From: Armatimonadota bacterium
GTDB lineage: Bacteria; Armatimonadota; Fimbriimonadia; Fimbriimonadales; ATM1
Assembly (NCBI GenBank): GCA_021324165.1
Contig: JAJPJR010000013.1
Location: 1 to 37,328 of the forward strand
DNA: 37,328 nucleotides
Reading direction: 5' to 3'
Position 1 is the first letter of the stretch. Every line of letters begins with the position of its first letter. The position numbers were made by a program, and so were the translations under genes. The notes under the pieces are model-generated. The model was not told where the DNA came from, did no database searches, and saw only the letters and a program-made list of their open reading frames with translations. Below, piece by piece: positions 8,385 through 16,291 of this stretch.

Positions 8385-9763
8385 GCCTTTCGCCCTTTGC
8401 CACAGTTTCTGAACTCGCGCGCGCATTGCGGCAAAAACAGATCTCGTCGGTTGAACTCACGAAAATGTATCTCGCGCGCCTGAAGTCCATTGGCGAAGTT
8501 CACCGCGCGGTTGCCGAAATCACCGAAGAGCGCGCACTGAAAGAAGCCAAAGCCGCAGACGAATCCCGACGACGATCCGGCCCGAAAACTCCTCTGCACG
8601 GAATCCCTTACGGAGCCAAAGACCTTCTGGCCGCAAAAGACATTCCGACGCGCTGGGGTTCGCCCGGACATGCAGACCAAGTTTTCGGTTTTGATGCCGC
8701 CGTGATCGCCAAACTCAAAAATGCGGGCGCGGTGCTCGCGGCAAAACTTTCGATGATCGAACTCGCCGGAGGCGGGAATTATAACGTTGCGAACGCGAGC
8801 GCGAACGGTGCGTGTCTTTGCGCATTCGACACAACGCGATGGGCGGGCGGGAGTTCATCGGGTTCGGGCGCGGCGGCCAAACTTGGATTATGCGGTTTTA
8901 CAATCGGAAGCGAAACGAGCGGAAGCATCACCTGCCCAAGCGCGTTCAACGGCGCAACAGGGTTCCGCCCAACCTACGGCCGAGTCAGCCGCCACGGAGC
9001 GATGGCTTTGTGCTGGACCCTCGACAAAATCGGCCCCATCGCTCGCAGCGCGGAATGTTGCGCGGCAGTTCTGCAGGCGATTTGCGGAAAAGACCCGAAC
9101 GATCCCAGTTCGCTCGACGCTTCACTCGATCTGAATCGAACCAAAAAGCCGCTCACCATCGGACTTTTGAACGAAGATTTCAAAAGCAACCAAGCGGCGG
9201 CATGCCAAAAGGCGTATCAAAACGCGCTGCGCGTGTTCTCGAAACTCGGCCACAAAACGGTGCAGGTCGCCTATCCAAAACTTCCTTATGGCACTGCGGT
9301 TGAAATCATCGTGAACGCAGAAGGCGCAAGCGCTCACGAACATTTCATCCGCGGGCCGAGATTTCATTCTCTTGCCGACAACCATCAGATTGCAGGCCTC
9401 GCGGCCGCACTCGAAACCAAAGCGGTGGACTATCTGTGGGCGCTGCGCCTGCGCACCGAAGCGCTCAAAGCGAATGCGATTTGGGAAAAGTGCGACTGCA
9501 TTTTCACTCCGGTGTTTTATCACGGAGCGCCGCCCATTGATGTGCCGTTCGACAAATCGTTTGCAAACATGGGCGGCGACGACGGGCCCTCGAACCTTCT
9601 CGGATGGCCGGCGATCGCGTTTCCGATCGGCTTCGAAGGCGGCCTGCCGCTTGGAGGCCAGATCATCGCTCCCGCCCTGCGAGAGGATGTCTGCTTCAGC
9701 CTTGCCAAACAGTTTCAGCGCGAAACCGACTTTCACCTTAAACTTCCTCCAATCCAGTCATAA
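8381..9763 (+). CDS. Amidase signature family hydrolase
   Basis: About 460 residues from GTG 8381. The Ser-cisSer-Lys triad of the amidase signature family is visible: catalytic Lys80 in LHGIPYGAKDLL, the cis-Ser in GGSSSGSG (156-163), and the nucleophile Ser182 in SETSGSIT. It hydrolyses carbon-nitrogen amide bonds; GatA of the tRNA amidotransferase is a relative, but no gatB or gatC is near, so it is likely a stand-alone amidase. The frame extends back to a TTG at 8348, but the GTG overlapping the upstream TGA is more natural. It lacks its own signal peptide; the upstream Tat mini-protein may provide it. Confidence 0.9.
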   Translation: MSLSPFATVSELARALRQKQISSVELTKMYLARLKSIGEVHRAVAEITEERALKEAKAADESRRRSGPKTPLHGIPYGAKDLLAAKDIPTRWGSPGHADQVFGFDAAVIAKLKNAGAVLAAKLSMIELAGGGNYNVANASANGACLCAFDTTRWAGGSSSGSGAAAKLGLCGFTIGSETSGSITCPSAFNGATGFRPTYGRVSRHGAMALCWTLDKIGPIARSAECCAAVLQAICGKDPNDPSSLDASLDLNRTKKPLTIGLLNEDFKSNQAAACQKAYQNALRVFSKLGHKTVQVAYPKLPYGTAVEIIVNAEGASAHEHFIRGPRFHSLADNHQIAGLAAALETKAVDYLWALRLRTEALKANAIWEKCDCIFTPVFYHGAPPIDVPFDKSFANMGGDDGPSNLLGWPAIAFPIGFEGGLPLGGQIIAPALREDVCFSLAKQFQRETDFHLKLPPIQS

Positions 9764-9810
9764 TCGCAAAAGCAGCCGCTTTTTCTGCGGCCCAAAAATG
9801 GAGACGAACG

Positions 9811-10638
9811 ATGAAAACCAAACTGACGACGATCGCCTGTGCGCTGCTTTTGACCACGCTCGCTTCCGCCTCCGCCGAAATCGCGTGGGCGAAAGATTGG
9901 AACGCGGCGGTTTCTGCCGCGAAAAGCGCGAACAAACTCATCATGATTGATTTTTACACCGATTGGTGCGGTTGGTGCAAAAAACTCGATTCCGATACTT
10001 ATACGAATTCCAGCGTCATCGCCGCATCGAAAAACCTGGTCGCGGTAAAGCTGGACGCCGAAAAAGCGGGCGCGCCGCTTGCGCAAAAATACAACGTAGA
10101 TGGGTATCCCACCATCTTGTTCGTGGATGCACAGGGAGCGGTGTTCGGCAGAATCGGCGGATATCTGCCGCCTGACCAGTTCCGCGCAGAAATGACGAAA
10201 TCGCTCGACACGTTCAAGTCGTTTCCTGCGGTCAGCGCCGCACTGAAAGCCAATCCGAAAAACGGCGAAGCCAATGCGCAAATGGCCAAACTGCTGGCGG
10301 CACGGGGCGACCTGGCGGGCGCAGAAAAATCTCTCGGCATTGCCGAAAGCAGCGGCTATAAAGGCAAGTATCTTGCGGGAGCATACAACGCCGTCGGCGA
10401 CTGCTACCAAAACCAAGAAAAATTCAAGCAGGCGATCAGCCTGTTCGAAAAGGCGGACGCATCTTCGAAAAACATGGAAGACAAAGGGTACGCACAGATT
10501 TCGATCATGTACTGCCTTTTGGGAGACAGTGACCTGCAAGGCGCCAAAAAGCAGGCTCAAAAAATCATCGCCGCGCCCAACATGCCGAAACAGTATGTGG
10601 ACATGGCGAAGGAAGTTCTGAAACAGATCGGAGGTTAG
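9811..10638 (+). CDS. Exported thioredoxin-fold protein with TPR-like repeats
   Basis: This 275-residue protein has a signal peptide (MKTKLTTIACALLLTTLASASA). A thioredoxin domain follows, with active site DWCGWCKK (Cys53, Cys56) and a cis-Pro region VDGYPTILFV. The C-terminal half (about 160-270) is alpha-helical with repeats ending in AGAYNAVGDCYQNQEKFKQA and similar segments, as in tetratricopeptide repeats. It probably acts as a thiol reductase or isomerase in the envelope, with the TPR half for partner binding. ATG 9811 has GGAG seven bases upstream. It ends the plus-strand series and is followed by a strong terminator. Confidence 0.9.
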   Translation: MKTKLTTIACALLLTTLASASAEIAWAKDWNAAVSAAKSANKLIMIDFYTDWCGWCKKLDSDTYTNSSVIAASKNLVAVKLDAEKAGAPLAQKYNVDGYPTILFVDAQGAVFGRIGGYLPPDQFRAEMTKSLDTFKSFPAVSAALKANPKNGEANAQMAKLLAARGDLAGAEKSLGIAESSGYKGKYLAGAYNAVGDCYQNQEKFKQAISLFEKADASSKNMEDKGYAQISIMYCLLGDSDLQGAKKQAQKIIAAPNMPKQYVDMAKEVLKQIGG

Positions 10639-10655
10639 CCTTCAAACAAACACGC

Positions 10656-10689
10656 AAAAGGCGCAGCAGATGCTGCGCCTTTTGATTTG
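10656..10689. terminator. Bidirectional intrinsic terminator
   Basis: A perfect 13-bp inverted repeat (AAAAGGCGCAGCA, 10656-10668, with 10671-10683) has A-runs on the left and T-runs on the right, so it terminates both the thioredoxin-TPR gene (+) and the converging secreted-protein gene (-). Confidence 0.92.
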
Positions 10690-10702
10690 GGGCCGCCCTC
10701 TG

Positions 10703-11512
10703 CTATTTGATTCGGTGCAGGCAGTTGATGCCGTCACCAAGATAGTCCGACGTGCCGCGCGTTGCATACAAGCTTCCATTGCGAAATTCGAACACCAAAG
10801 TGCGGTCGTTCGCATAGCCGCGATGATCCAGTTCGATGATCACCTGATTGCCGCGGCTGTACCAGAAGCCGTCATATTCGCGCCTTCGCAGGGCGAGTTC
10901 ATCTTTGATCACGATGGATGCGCCGTTTCGGCTTTGCAGGCTGATCACGACTTCATACGATTCGCGGCGCCTGGCGTAATGCGTTTCGCGATACACTCCA
11001 ATCATCTCCGGAGCGCAGTACCGATCGCCGTATCCATACCCGTTGCCATACCCGTTGCCGTACCCGTTGCCATATCGGTTATCATAGCCCACGTCAATCA
11101 CGATGTCGGTGTGCCACCTGTCGAACTCACGCGAACTTCGTCCGTGATAGCATCCGAAATCCAGAAATCCGCTTCCGTTTCCTGTGGCCTCGAAGTAGTA
11201 GATGTTCCGGTTGTCGCGCCCGCGATAGTAATCGCGGTTGTTCGGAAGCGAAGTTTCTCGCGTGGGGCGAAGGTTTCCGCTCGAACGGAGCAATCTCCAT
11301 TCGTCGCCCCCCCGGGGCGAACCAAGATCCACTGCGATGATGTCGCCGCGCCGAACCTGAATGCGGTTGCCGTTGTTTTGCATGCTCAAACGGTGCACCG
11401 TGGGGCTCATGCGCTGCGCCTGCGCGGGGTTCAGTCGCTGCGACTGATATTGCGAGCACAAAACCGCGGGCAAAAGCGCCGCTGTCAAAACGATCTTTGT
11501 CTTCAGTTCCAT
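10703..11512 (-). CDS. Secreted protein, chagasin-like segment with Tyr-Gly-Asn-Gly repeats
   Basis: This 269-residue protein has signal peptide MELKTKIVLTAALLPAVLC with Cys19, so it may be a lipoprotein. The first half has IQVRRGDIIAVDLGS, DEWRLLRSS, then YYFEATGNGSGFLDFGCYHG. That order resembles the chagasin/I42 cysteine-protease inhibitor fold, but the match is by eye and loops differ. A low-complexity YGNG x3 linker follows (see the DNA repeat). The second half is rich in Arg and aromatic residues and is unassigned. ATG 11512 follows AAGGAG. A 9-bp hairpin sits just before the Shine-Dalgarno. Confidence 0.7.
   Translation of the reverse strand: MELKTKIVLTAALLPAVLCSQYQSQRLNPAQAQRMSPTVHRLSMQNNGNRIQVRRGDIIAVDLGSPRGGDEWRLLRSSGNLRPTRETSLPNNRDYYRGRDNRNIYYFEATGNGSGFLDFGCYHGRSSREFDRWHTDIVIDVGYDNRYGNGYGNGYGNGYGYGDRYCAPEMIGVYRETHYARRRESYEVVISLQSRNGASIVIKDELALRRREYDGFWYSRGNQVIIELDHRGYANDRTLVFEFRNGSLYATRGTSDYLGDGINCLHRIK
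11039..11074 (-). repeat. Three 12-bp tandem repeats coding Tyr-Gly-Asn-Gly
   Basis: Units of CCCGTTGCCATA recur at 11039-11050, 11051-11062 (one change) and 11063-11074, giving an in-frame YGNG repeat in the secreted protein. The near-identical codons suggest recent slippage and possible copy-number variation between strains. Confidence 0.8.
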
Positions 11513-11530
11513 CTGTTTTAATCTCCTTTT

Positions 11531-11555
11531 CGAGCCCCGAGTTTTTCGGGGCTCG
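11531..11555 (-). promoter_or_regulatory. Leader hairpin before the chagasin-like gene
   Basis: A 9-bp perfect stem CGAGCCCCG/CGGGGCTCG (11531-11539 with 11547-11555) lies in the 5' leader, ending two bases before AAGGAG on the minus strand. No T-run follows on either strand. It may protect the transcript or separate it from the upstream fibre-like gene as an RNA processing barrier. Confidence 0.4.
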
Positions 11556-11639
11556 ATTCAGGCTTGCTAATTGGGGTAGACGCACGGGAGCGCCCCAGGT
11601 TTCGTGCCTGGGACCAATGGCGCTGCCCCGTCGAGCCGC

Positions 11640-13484
11640 TCAGTGAGCCACAATCGGCCCGCCCGACCCGCGCGGCTTCTTCATCTGGTGAATCGCGCGG
11701 TCAGGAGGTGCACCGTACAGTTCCGGGTTCAAATACTTCCCGCGGTACGGCGCCGGCTTCGGCTCCTCGGATTTGTATCCGTATTTTCTGACCCAAGGAT
11801 CGTTCCGCGTGGCCTCCACCCGCCAGGAGACTTTGATGCTCGGCTGGCTCGTGCGAATCACGAACTGATTGTTCTCGATCTCCCGCACGACTTTGGCCAG
11901 CACGAAATCATCGCTGCTGTCAATCACAGTAAGTTGATATCGGAAGTCCTTGTTGATCGCCTCGAAATATCTTGGGAGCGTAACCGTCGCATATCCGCGC
12001 GAATCGGTAATCACATTCCCCGAATACACATCCAGCGGTTCAGGGCCTTCGGTGCAGTAGTGGTTCAGAAACGCGTTTTCAGGATCCAACGGGTGATCAA
12101 TCTGAAACGACTTGGTTCCGGTCGCCGCAAAACGACCCACGGAATACACTCCGTAGCTGTTGGAATCCGCCACTTGCCCGAACACTCCAAACGCATAGTA
12201 CGAATTTGGAGAGTAGGTCGCGTAGCCGTACAATCCATACGCGTTTTCGCCATGCCCGACACCCCACGCGCCAACGCCATAGGATGAATCAGCCGAGAAG
12301 TAGCCGCCGGTCGGGTTGCCATAGCCGACAACACCGGTGCCGTTTGCCGCATTTCTGCCTTCACCCAAAATCGCCGCGGGGTATCCCGTGTTGTCCATCG
12401 TGACGCCGTACGTGCCGACACCGCCCGATCCCCAACTGATGCCGTAAACGCCGTAGTGAGAACTTGAGCTGCCCGACGTAGCACGGCCCACGACGCCGTA
12501 TCCAGAATCACTCGCGCTTTCACCAAACAAGGCTGCTTCGAATCCTGCCGTATTGGTCTGCACGGCGTGAACCGCGTCGTCGCCTCCGCTGGCAATGACC
12601 TGCACTTTATAAGTCGGCGACGTCGTGCCGATACCAACCCGTCCTTCAGGAGTTACGGTCAATTGCGTTCCGTTGTCAAACAGTTTCCATTTGTTTCCGT
12701 CCGAACCGTCCAGAAATGTCCATGCTGTCGTTGAACCCGAAGCGTAACCGTAGAACGGCAGTGAACCCGATGGGGTGCTCACATACATTCCACCGTATCC
12801 GCCGAATGTCGAATTGATTCCAAACACCTCGGCTCCTGTGAGCGGGGCGCTTCGGCCAACACCTACAAAACCGTTGTTGTAGTAGATTCCGTACGCCGAC
12901 TGCTGCCAAAAACTTGTGGGGGAAGTCTGCCACGTGCCGATCCCGGACGCATCCGAAGTCAACACTTTTCCCACGCCCGCACCGGTCGGCATTTTGAAGG
13001 CCGAGGTCTGCACCGTTCCTGCAATCAACGTTCCGCTGATGTTCACGTGTCCCGTTTGCTGCATGCCCGGCGTCGAGCTTTGCAGATACACATACGGAAT
13101 CGCCATTGTGTTTTGGCCGCCGGCGAATGCAGGCGCCTCCACATTCGGCATGCTTGCATAGACTAAATATCCGTGATTGGATTCCAAGCCGCTCGATGGC
13201 ATCACCGCACAATACTCGTGGTTCTGCACCTCGACATCCGCAATCGCACGGTGTACCAGCGCTTTAGACTTCGGGTCATAAAAGTTGAAAGCCAACTTTT
13301 GAAAACTGTTCGTCCCTTCCGCTCCTGTAATCCTCCCAAACAAGGTGATTTGAGAGCGATCGGAAGTGTGAATGAGCAGTTTGCGGAGTTGGATCGCACC
13401 TACCAAGACCGCGGCTGCAAGCGCAGCTCCCAATGCGCCGAAAGCGATCGTCCGCGGCGCTCTGATCCGCATGACAGTTTGCAT
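11640..13484 (-). CDS. Membrane-anchored fibre-like surface protein
   Basis: 614 residues from ATG 13484, which has AAGGAG six bases upstream; the frame is open 23 codons further but without a ribosome site. A short basic N-terminus is followed by a single hydrophobic helix (about residues 12-33), so it is anchored with the bulk outside. The middle holds motifs known from fibre and adhesin stalks: GVGKVLTSDASGIGTWQ, EGRVGIGTTSPTYKVQV, and a series of Y-G-V-x-G repeats. The C-terminal about 150 residues (from TKSFQIDHPLDP, then VTLPRYFEAINKDF) form a conserved end domain that I recall in many surface proteins of uncharacterised function. No phage genes are nearby. Confidence 0.75.
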   Translation of the reverse strand: MQTVMRIRAPRTIAFGALGAALAAAVLVGAIQLRKLLIHTSDRSQITLFGRITGAEGTNSFQKLAFNFYDPKSKALVHRAIADVEVQNHEYCAVMPSSGLESNHGYLVYASMPNVEAPAFAGGQNTMAIPYVYLQSSTPGMQQTGHVNISGTLIAGTVQTSAFKMPTGAGVGKVLTSDASGIGTWQTSPTSFWQQSAYGIYYNNGFVGVGRSAPLTGAEVFGINSTFGGYGGMYVSTPSGSLPFYGYASGSTTAWTFLDGSDGNKWKLFDNGTQLTVTPEGRVGIGTTSPTYKVQVIASGGDDAVHAVQTNTAGFEAALFGESASDSGYGVVGRATSGSSSSHYGVYGISWGSGGVGTYGVTMDNTGYPAAILGEGRNAANGTGVVGYGNPTGGYFSADSSYGVGAWGVGHGENAYGLYGYATYSPNSYYAFGVFGQVADSNSYGVYSVGRFAATGTKSFQIDHPLDPENAFLNHYCTEGPEPLDVYSGNVITDSRGYATVTLPRYFEAINKDFRYQLTVIDSSDDFVLAKVVREIENNQFVIRTSQPSIKVSWRVEATRNDPWVRKYGYKSEEPKPAPYRGKYLNPELYGAPPDRAIHQMKKPRGSGGPIVAH

Positions 13485-13560
13485 GTTCTTCTCCTTTTCA
13501 TATGGTGGTCGCACCCAAGAGTCTGTGTACTGCATCCCAAGAAGTCGGACCACCCACGAT

Positions 13561-13591
13561 ATTATGCCCGCGGGGTGTTATGCATGATCAA
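13561..13591 (-). promoter_or_regulatory. Possible promoter of the fibre-like gene
   Basis: On the minus strand TTGATC (13586-13591) and CATAAT (13561-13566) are 19 bases apart, about 80 bases before the start. The spacing is long, so this is tentative. A 7-bp inverted repeat GGTGGTC/GACCACC lies between it and the gene. Confidence 0.3.
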
Positions 13592-13606
13592 CTCGCCAGC
13601 CCCAGG

Positions 13607-15478
13607 CTAAGGCAGCGGCAGGCCCAGCGCCGAAAGCGAGCCTTTCAGCCACTCGATCCGCCCGTTCGAATCGCTCGGAATCGCCAAAGGGCGGCCCCTG
13701 CAGTCAATCATCAAACCCACCAACCCGTCCGACATCTTCGCTCCGCTCGCCTTGTCGCGTTTGCCGGCAACGTCGAACAGCCTTGCGATCAGTTTGCGCC
13801 CCTTCCCTTCGCCGACATCGAACCCTTTGGCAGGTTCGATGGTCAATTCCGGAGTGTGCGCTCCATCGAAAGGAATCACGCGCATCTCGCCGAACGGCAC
13901 TGAAACGTTCACGCCGTTTCCAGAAACCGTAACACACGGTTCACCCTGCTTGCCGATTCCCACAGGCGCAATGCAGGTGCCGATTTTAACCAAACAGTCT
14001 CGTTCGAACACCTGATATGCCGCATCGGGATGATGCACCGACAAAACGCCCAAATGCGGCATCATGAAAATCGAGTCAACCGTGATCATCGTAACCCCTT
14101 CGGGTTGATACGCATCAATCATCATCAAAGCGCTTTGCGCTCTGTTCGGCGCGTGGCTCAGCACGCCTCCCGAACCGATGATCATATCCAGCGCCATCAT
14201 CTGCACCAAAGTTTGACCCGATACCTCCTGTTCCAGCGCCTGCCCGATGTCCCTTTGCTGCTGAACTCCGACCAATCCGCGCGCAAGCGACTTGTGGTGC
14301 GTGAGCGCCAGCCTCAGCGCTTCGCGCGAAACCGCATGCTCGATCAAAAGGTCTTCATATGTCTGCGGAATCGTCGTGGGGCGGATCATTTTATTGCGAA
14401 GCCGGTTGCGCAGATCGAACGGATCCATTTGAAAAGGCAGCCACCTCGAAATGTTCTCGGTTCCCGCCTCTTTCAGCACGTTGCAGATTGAATAACTCAT
14501 GCCGAGGTTCGCCGACACCGTGCGGTTATAAATCCCGCTGAACACCGAAAAGATGTCGGTTGTGGCTCCGCCGATATCCACCCCAAGCAGATTGATGCCT
14601 CTGCTTTTGGCGTACTCTTCCATCAGCTTGCCCACGGCGTTGGGCGTCGCCATAATCTCTTCGCTCGTCCATTCCAGCAGTTTGTCATAGCCGGGAGCCT
14701 GCTGCATCACGTGTTCCAAAAACAGTTCATGAATCTCTTCGCGCGCGGGCCCGAGGTTCTCTTTGTCCAAAGTCGGACGAATGTTTTCAACGTCGCGCAC
14801 TTCGATATTCGGACCGATTTCTCGGTGCACCTCGGCACGCGCGTCTTTGTTGCCGGCAAAAATCACCGGCAGTTTCATATCGCCGAAGCGCGGTTTCGGA
14901 TCGGCGCGCCGAATCACCTCGGCCATGTTGATCAGGTGATCTTTCGTTCCGCCGTCGGTGCCGCCCGACATCAAAATAATATCGGGCCGCAGCTGTCGCA
15001 GCCGCTCCACTTTTTGATAATCTTTTCTGCCATCGTCCACGGCCAGCGTGTCCATTAAAATGGCGCCGGCGCCCAGAGCGGCGCGTTCGGCAGATTCAGC
15101 GCTCATCGCCTTCACAACGCCTGCAACCATCATCTGCAACCCGCCGCCTGCCGACGATGTGCTGAGATAAAGATCGGAGCCCTCCATCAAAGACTGTTTT
15201 TGTTCAACCGCTGCGCCGTTTTTCATCAACCGCCATACTCTGCCGTCTTTGATCAGCACGCGCTTTTCGCCAAGTTTTGCTTCGGTGATCTCTTCGAGTT
15301 CGCGCACGGCGTTCAGCACTCCAACCGTAACATCCTCGAAAGGTTTTTCGACCGTCGTGGGGGCTTCGCCGCGCGCGGCCAAACGGTAGTCGCCGTTGTT
15401 GTCTTTTTCAATAAGAATCGCCTTGGTTGTTGTGGAGCCGCAGTCGGTGGCTGTGATGCGCTTGATGTCCGATTCCAT
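13607..15478 (-). CDS. GlmL/MutL-type ASKHA ATPase (glutamate mutase accessory family)
   Basis: 623 residues from ATG 15478 (MESDIKRI). The ASKHA nucleotide-binding fold shows phosphate-1 motif ATDCGSTTTKAIL (10-22) and phosphate-2 motif LGVDIGGATTDIFSV. The family is the MutL protein found beside adenosylcobalamin-dependent glutamate mutase (GlmE/GlmS), where it is thought to act as a reactivase-like chaperone. Neither mutase subunit is in the window, so its partner is elsewhere or different. The frame continues 146 codons upstream with no coding character, so I reject the longer form. There is no clear Shine-Dalgarno, and a very stable hairpin lies 25 bases upstream. Confidence 0.85.
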   Translation of the reverse strand: MESDIKRITATDCGSTTTKAILIEKDNNGDYRLAARGEAPTTVEKPFEDVTVGVLNAVRELEEITEAKLGEKRVLIKDGRVWRLMKNGAAVEQKQSLMEGSDLYLSTSSAGGGLQMMVAGVVKAMSAESAERAALGAGAILMDTLAVDDGRKDYQKVERLRQLRPDIILMSGGTDGGTKDHLINMAEVIRRADPKPRFGDMKLPVIFAGNKDARAEVHREIGPNIEVRDVENIRPTLDKENLGPAREEIHELFLEHVMQQAPGYDKLLEWTSEEIMATPNAVGKLMEEYAKSRGINLLGVDIGGATTDIFSVFSGIYNRTVSANLGMSYSICNVLKEAGTENISRWLPFQMDPFDLRNRLRNKMIRPTTIPQTYEDLLIEHAVSREALRLALTHHKSLARGLVGVQQQRDIGQALEQEVSGQTLVQMMALDMIIGSGGVLSHAPNRAQSALMMIDAYQPEGVTMITVDSIFMMPHLGVLSVHHPDAAYQVFERDCLVKIGTCIAPVGIGKQGEPCVTVSGNGVNVSVPFGEMRVIPFDGAHTPELTIEPAKGFDVGEGKGRKLIARLFDVAGKRDKASGAKMSDGLVGLMIDCRGRPLAIPSDSNGRIEWLKGSLSALGLPLP

Positions 15479-15502
15479 GGTTTTTGCTTGTGAGCAGGAA
15501 CG

Positions 15503-15528
15503 ACGCCCCCGGGTACGGCCGGGGGCGT
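15503..15528. promoter_or_regulatory. Perfect 10-bp GC-rich hairpin between divergent genes
   Basis: ACGCCCCCGG (15503-15512) pairs with CCGGGGGCGT (15519-15528) around a 6-base loop. It sits in the glmL leader, 25 bases before its ATG, with no T-run. It could block or regulate translation or serve as a transcription barrier between the divergent genes. Confidence 0.45.
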
Positions 15529-15564
15529 AGTGCCAATTATGACCCGAGATCACGCTTTGTTGCG

Positions 15565-15577
15565 AGGTTTCAAACCT
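15565..15577. promoter_or_regulatory. Palindrome AGGTTT-C-AAACCT, possible operator
   Basis: A 13-base perfect palindrome with one central base lies 49 bases before the PEP-CTERM gene start in the divergent region with glmL. Its size suits a dimeric regulator. No regulator gene is adjacent, so this rests on symmetry and position alone. Confidence 0.3.
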
Positions 15578-15625
15578 TGCGCGGCTTGGGTACGCTGGGA
15601 ATGCTGCAGCGAAGGGGGACCGAAC

Positions 15626-16285
15626 ATGGCAAGGTACAAGCCGCTCGCCGTTTTTGGGATCGTTGCGGCGGTCGCGCCGATCGCCGCGGGCCAGATTACG
15701 GATATACCGCTTTTTCAGGGCATGGCCCGCGAAGATTTCGAATCCTTCACCAACTATCGCGACAACCCAAACCGTTTTGAGCCCGAACCGATGGAGATTC
15801 TTGATGGTCTCGCGTTTGCCGGCTCGCTCGATGAAAACATCATCATCTATAAGCCGGGATACGCCGACTACATGCTGGATCGTTTCGGCAATGCAGGCGT
15901 TGTAGACGGCGCCCAAGCGTTGGCGCTCGACCCCGGCGGAAATCTGATGATCGTCTTTCGAAATCCCGCCGTAGATTTTGGCGCGTTTTTTGGGTGTGGC
16001 AGGAGGTCTTACGATCGGTACGGATTCCTCAACGCAACATTTTATGACCAGAACTTCGAAATCCTAACTCAAAAAACATTTTTTTATCACGGCGGCGCGA
16101 ACAACAAAGGAGGCCTGGAATGGCATGGCTGGCATTCCACAAAGCTGATCGGTGCCATAGAATTCAACGCGCATAATCTTGCTGTGGACAGCCTGCGCGT
16201 GAACGTCGTTCCCGAACCCCCGCCGCTGTTCACGCTGCTGATCTGCCTGCTTGTCATACGGTTTTGGAACCACGCAAAGAGGTGA
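15626..16285 (+). CDS. PEP-CTERM surface protein
   Basis: 219 residues from ATG 15626, which follows GAAGGGGGA. It has an N-terminal signal (MARYKPLAVFGIVAAVAPIAAGQ). The C-terminus is a textbook PEP-CTERM sorting signal: VVPEPPPLF, a hydrophobic helix, and the basic end RFWNHAKR. Family knowledge: exosortase cuts at the PEP motif and hands the protein to the outer surface, often in exopolysaccharide producers; no exosortase is in this window. The central part shows no known domain. Its stop codon overlaps the ribosome site of the beta-helix gene 6 bp downstream, so the two are probably coupled. Confidence 0.85.
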   Translation: MARYKPLAVFGIVAAVAPIAAGQITDIPLFQGMAREDFESFTNYRDNPNRFEPEPMEILDGLAFAGSLDENIIIYKPGYADYMLDRFGNAGVVDGAQALALDPGGNLMIVFRNPAVDFGAFFGCGRRSYDRYGFLNATFYDQNFEILTQKTFFYHGGANNKGGLEWHGWHSTKLIGAIEFNAHNLAVDSLRVNVVPEPPPLFTLLICLLVIRFWNHAKR

Positions 16286-16291
16286 TTCGTC

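Noticed and set aside
9763-9800. Terminator between the amidase and thioredoxin-TPR genes
   Set aside because: The CCGC/GCGG stem has its T-run in the loop and none after it, so it does not look like an intrinsic terminator.
11640-13484. Phage tail-fibre gene, suggesting a prophage
   Set aside because: The protein has an N-terminal membrane anchor and a conserved non-phage end domain, and no capsid, terminase, integrase or lysis genes are nearby.
15479-15916. N-terminal extension of the GlmL-type gene by 146 codons
   Set aside because: The extension overlaps the divergent PEP-CTERM gene and promoter region, and homologues begin at MESDIKRITATDCGS-like sequence.
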